The notes under the pieces are model-generated. The model made no database searches and was not told where the DNA came from. It saw nothing but the letters and a program-made list of their open reading frames with translations. From contig NZ_JALKFS010000005.1 of assembly GCF_023051145.1 (NCBI RefSeq), positions 4,853,733-4,917,732 of the forward strand: a DNA stretch of 64,000 nt, in the 5' to 3' direction. The DNA comes from Williamsia sp. DF01-3. Lineage in GTDB: Bacteria > Actinomycetota > Actinomycetes > Mycobacteriales > Mycobacteriaceae. A program made the translations under genes and the position numbers. Below, piece by piece: positions 61,870 through 64,000 of the stretch (position 1 is the stretch's first letter; every line of letters starts with the position of its first letter).

Positions 61870-63710
61870 TTGGTCTCTCCGGCGGCGTTGTCAGCACCTT
61901 CGTCCACAACCTCGGCATCGACGACATCGTCGGCGCCGCCGGCTGCGGCTGCTCCTTCGCCTTCGGCGGCAGCGTTGGCGTAGATGGCCTGACCCAGTTC
62001 CTGCGACTCGGTGGTCAACTTCTCGACCGCCGACTTCACGGCACCGAGATCACTGCCCTTGAGAGCCTCGCGCACGCCCTCGATCGAGCCTTCGACCTTG
62101 GTCTTGAGCTCGGCCGGGACCTTGTCGTCCGACTCCTTGAGGAACTTCTCGGTCTGGTTGACCAGCGACTCCGCCTGATTGCGGGTCTCGGCCTCTTCGC
62201 GACGCTTCCGGTCTTCGTCAGCGTGCGCTTCGGCGTCCTTGATCATCCGATCGATCTCGTCCTTGGACAGGCCCGAGCCGTCCTGGATCCGGATGGTGTT
62301 CTCCTTGCCGGTTCCCTTGTCCTTGGCGGTGACGTGCACGATGCCGTTGGCGTCGATGTCGAAGGTCACCTCGATCTGCGGGACACCCTGCGGTGCAGGA
62401 GCGATACCGGCCAGTTCGAACGAACCGAGCAGCTTGTTGTGCGAGGCGATCTCACGCTCACCCTGATACACCTGGATCTGCACCGACGGCTGGTTGTCCT
62501 CTGCCGTGGTGTAGGTCTCCGACCGCTTGGTCGGGATGGTGGTGTTGCGTTCGATCAGCTTGTGCATCACGCCGCCCTTGGTCTCGATACCGAGCGAGAG
62601 CGGGGTGACGTCGAGGAGCAGGACGTCCTTGACCTCACCGCGGAGCACACCGGCCTGCAGTGCGGCACCGACGGCCACGACCTCATCAGGGTTGACACCC
62701 TTGTTGGGCTCACGGCCACCGGTCAGTTCGCGAACCAGGTCGCTGACGGCGGGCATACGAGTGGAGCCACCGACCAGCACGACGTGGTCGATGTCGCCGA
62801 CTGCGATGCCGGCGTCCTTGACCACGGCCTGGAACGGCGCACGGGTGCGCTCGAGCAAGTCGTTCGTGATCTTCTGGAACTCGCTGCGGGTGAGCTGCTC
62901 ATCGAGGAACAGCGGGTTCTTGTCCGCATCGACCGTGATGTAGGGCAGGTTGATCGAAGTGCTCTGTCCCGAGGACAGTTCGATCTTCGCCTTCTCTGCG
63001 GCCTCACGCAGACGCTGCAGGGCCATCTTGTCCTTGGTCAGGTCGATGCCGTTCTGCGCCTTGAACTTGTCGACGAGCCAGTCGACGACACGCTGATCCC
63101 AGTCGTCACCACCGAGGTGGTTGTCGCCGGAGGTCGCCCGGACCTCGACGACACCGTCGCCGATTTCCAGCAACGAGACGTCGAAGGTGCCGCCACCGAG
63201 GTCGAACACCAGGATGGTCTGTTCCTTCTCGCCCTTGTCCAGGCCGTACGCCAATGCGGCGGCGGTGGGCTCGTTGACGATGCGGAGCACGTTGAGGCCG
63301 GCGATCTGGCCGGCTTCCTTGGTGGCCTGACGCTGGGCGTCGTTGAAGTACGCCGGGACGGTGATGACCGCGTCGACGACCTCGTCGCCCAGGTAGCTCT
63401 CGGCGTCGCGCTTGAGCTTCATCAGCGTGCGAGCGCTGATCTCCTGTGGCGTGTAGTTTTTGTCGTCGATGGACGTGGTCCAGTCCTCGCCCATGTGGCG
63501 CTTGACCGAACGGATGGTGCGGTCGACGTTGGTGACTGCCTGGTTCTTGGCCGGCTGTCCGACCAGAACCTCGCCGTTGCGGGCGAATGCAACCACCGAC
63601 GGGGTGGTGCGGGCGCCCTCGGCGTTGGCGATAACGGTGGGTTCGCCACCCTCGAGCACAGAGACCACCGAGTTGGTGGTACCCAGGTCGATTCCAACAG
63701 CACGAGCCAT
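61866..63710 (-). CDS. dnaK: DnaK (Hsp70) chaperone
   Basis: ATG 63710 after GGAGG (6-nt spacing) gives 614 residues starting [20 protein letters not shown]. The ATPase domain has the phosphate loops GIDLGTTNS and [28 protein letters not shown], then the linker [12 protein letters not shown] and the peptide-binding and lid domains; the end is [15 protein letters not shown]. All motifs are intact. It is the first gene of dnaK-grpE-dnaJ-hspR, controlled by a SigH-like promoter and HAIR sites upstream. Confidence 0.98.
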   Translation of the reverse strand: MARAVGIDLGTTNSVVSVLEGGEPTVIANAEGARTTPSVVAFARNGEVLVGQPAKNQAVTNVDRTIRSVKRHMGEDWTTSIDDKNYTPQEISARTLMKLKRDAESYLGDEVVDAVITVPAYFNDAQRQATKEAGQIAGLNVLRIVNEPTAAALAYGLDKGEKEQTILVFDLGGGTFDVSLLEIGDGVVEVRATSGDNHLGGDDWDQRVVDWLVDKFKAQNGIDLTKDKMALQRLREAAEKAKIELSSGQSTSINLPYITVDADKNPLFLDEQLTRSEFQKITNDLLERTRAPFQAVVKDAGIAVGDIDHVVLVGGSTRMPAVSDLVRELTGGREPNKGVNPDEVVAVGAALQAGVLRGEVKDVLLLDVTPLSLGIETKGGVMHKLIERNTTIPTKRSETYTTAEDNQPSVQIQVYQGEREIASHNKLLGSFELAGIAPAPQGVPQIEVTFDIDANGIVHVTAKDKGTGKENTIRIQDGSGLSKDEIDRMIKDAEAHADEDRKRREEAETRNQAESLVNQTEKFLKESDDKVPAELKTKVEGSIEGVREALKGSDLGAVKSAVEKLTTESQELGQAIYANAAAEGEGAAAAGGADDVVDAEVVDEGADNAAGETK

Positions 63711-63839
63711 TTGTTGCCTCCTATAAGCAGTGCGGCGCAACCGTGCGCGCACAATCTGTTCACGTTTGTGGTTCTCGGTCTGAAACCTCAGCGCGATCGA
63801 CTCAACTGTTACCGGTCGATGCCATTCACGTCAAACCGG

Positions 63840-63860
63840 GTTGAGTCTTCGCGGCTCAGG
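63840..63860. promoter_or_regulatory. Second, weaker HAIR-like site in the dnaK leader
   Basis: GTTGAGT-CTTCGCG-GCTCAGG shares the left arm and spacing of the HAIR consensus, with two mismatches in the right arm. It lies just downstream of the SigH-like -10, so a second HspR dimer could block the start region. Confidence 0.5.
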
Positions 63861-63874
63861 TCTCTCGAGAGGTG

Positions 63875-63901
63875 TAACGGACCAAGTGCGCAAACTGTTC
63901 C
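63875..63901 (-). promoter_or_regulatory. SigH-like promoter of the dnaK operon
   Basis: On the minus strand GGAACA (63901-63896), 17 bp, GTTA (63878-63875) followed by CACC match the SigH consensus and the clpB promoter exactly in both motifs and spacing. Confidence 0.75.
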
Positions 63902-63916
63902 CGATTATCTCAAATA

Positions 63917-63937
63917 GTTGAGTCGAACCGACTCAAG
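63917..63937. promoter_or_regulatory. HAIR operator for HspR at dnaK
   Basis: GTTGAGT-CGAACCG-ACTCAAG is a near-perfect HAIR inverted repeat (consensus CTTGAGT-N7-ACTCAAG), 15 bp upstream of the SigH-like -35. From here to the window end at 64000 no further gene is visible except a possible leaderless GTG at 63996. Confidence 0.9.
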
Positions 63938-64000
63938 GTCGGCCATTGCCTCCGGAAGTCCACGGTGGGGGCGGCAGGCTCGTTACGCTCAGACCGTGAC

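Noticed and set aside
61773-63917. A 714-codon open frame opposite dnaK and grpE
   Set aside because: It is the antisense shadow of two highly conserved genes with strong codon bias; its product resembles no protein family.

Overview
The window is about 64 kb of high-G+C actinobacterial chromosome, most likely from the mycolate-containing group (Mycobacteriales) and plausibly a Gordonia-like species. The evidence is the near mycobacterial sequence of ClpB and DnaK, two 13E12-type DUF222/HNH genes with mycobacterial SOS boxes, IdeR-type iron boxes, a mycothiol-dependent DinB-fold enzyme, a wax ester synthase/DGAT, an NDMA-dependent alcohol dehydrogenase, F420/FMN LLM-class enzymes and SigH-like promoters. 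The species assignment is inference. I see no rRNA, tRNA, CRISPR array, insertion sequence or prophage.

Layout. Bases 1-4.7 kb hold a truncated RibD-C/DHFR-like gene, an SOS-boxed HNH gene, an amino acid permease behind a 27-codon upstream ORF, and an iron-boxed siderophore-binding lipoprotein. Bases 4.7-12.2 kb (minus) are a tightly coupled five-gene YehL-type cluster: SWIM zinc finger, DUF5691, MoxR AAA+ ATPase, DUF5682 and VWA protein. Bases 12.2-15.5 kb hold a TetR/DHA2 efflux pair and a self-regulating MerR/GyrI-like gene. ClpB (15.6-18.2 kb) has a SigH-like promoter overlapped by an HspR HAIR operator. Bases 18.3-24 kb hold a mycothiol-type enzyme, a tiny peptide gene, a TetR/FAD-monooxygenase/MFS cassette and a second iron-boxed binding lipoprotein. 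Bases 24-29.4 kb hold a NarL-type two-component system divergent from an ABC exporter. A second tiny peptide gene, YchJ, an HSL-type esterase, an NmrA-like reductase and a second SOS-boxed HNH gene follow. Bases 34.6-38.3 kb hold an LLM oxidoreductase and a three-gene reduced Nit1C (nitrilase) cluster. Bases 38.6-46 kb are redox and lipid metabolism: NDMA-ADH, aldo/keto reductase, gamma-glutamyltransferase lipoprotein, WS/DGAT, SRPBCC and lipase. Bases 46-50.5 kb hold envelope and stress genes around a 72-bp tandem repeat. Bases 50.8-58.3 kb hold a CGNR regulator with a LysE exporter, an NtaA-type monooxygenase, a response-regulator/thioredoxin-reductase-like fusion, an amidohydrolase and a flavohaemoglobin. 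The end is an Hsp70-like Pro/Thr-rich membrane protein followed by the dnaK-grpE-dnaJ-hspR operon (minus) with its full promoter.

How the parts connect. HspR, encoded at the end of the dnaK operon, probably controls both its own operon and clpB 45 kb away. Both promoters also carry the same GGAACA-N17-GTTA SigH-like element. Two binding lipoproteins carry IdeR-type boxes, and two HNH genes carry LexA boxes.

Six otherwise intact genes (SWIM, MFS, ABC ATPase, lipase, fused reductase, dnaJ) are each broken by exactly one missing base in a G or C run. This looks like sequencing error rather than gene decay. I annotate them as single genes and state the frameshift.
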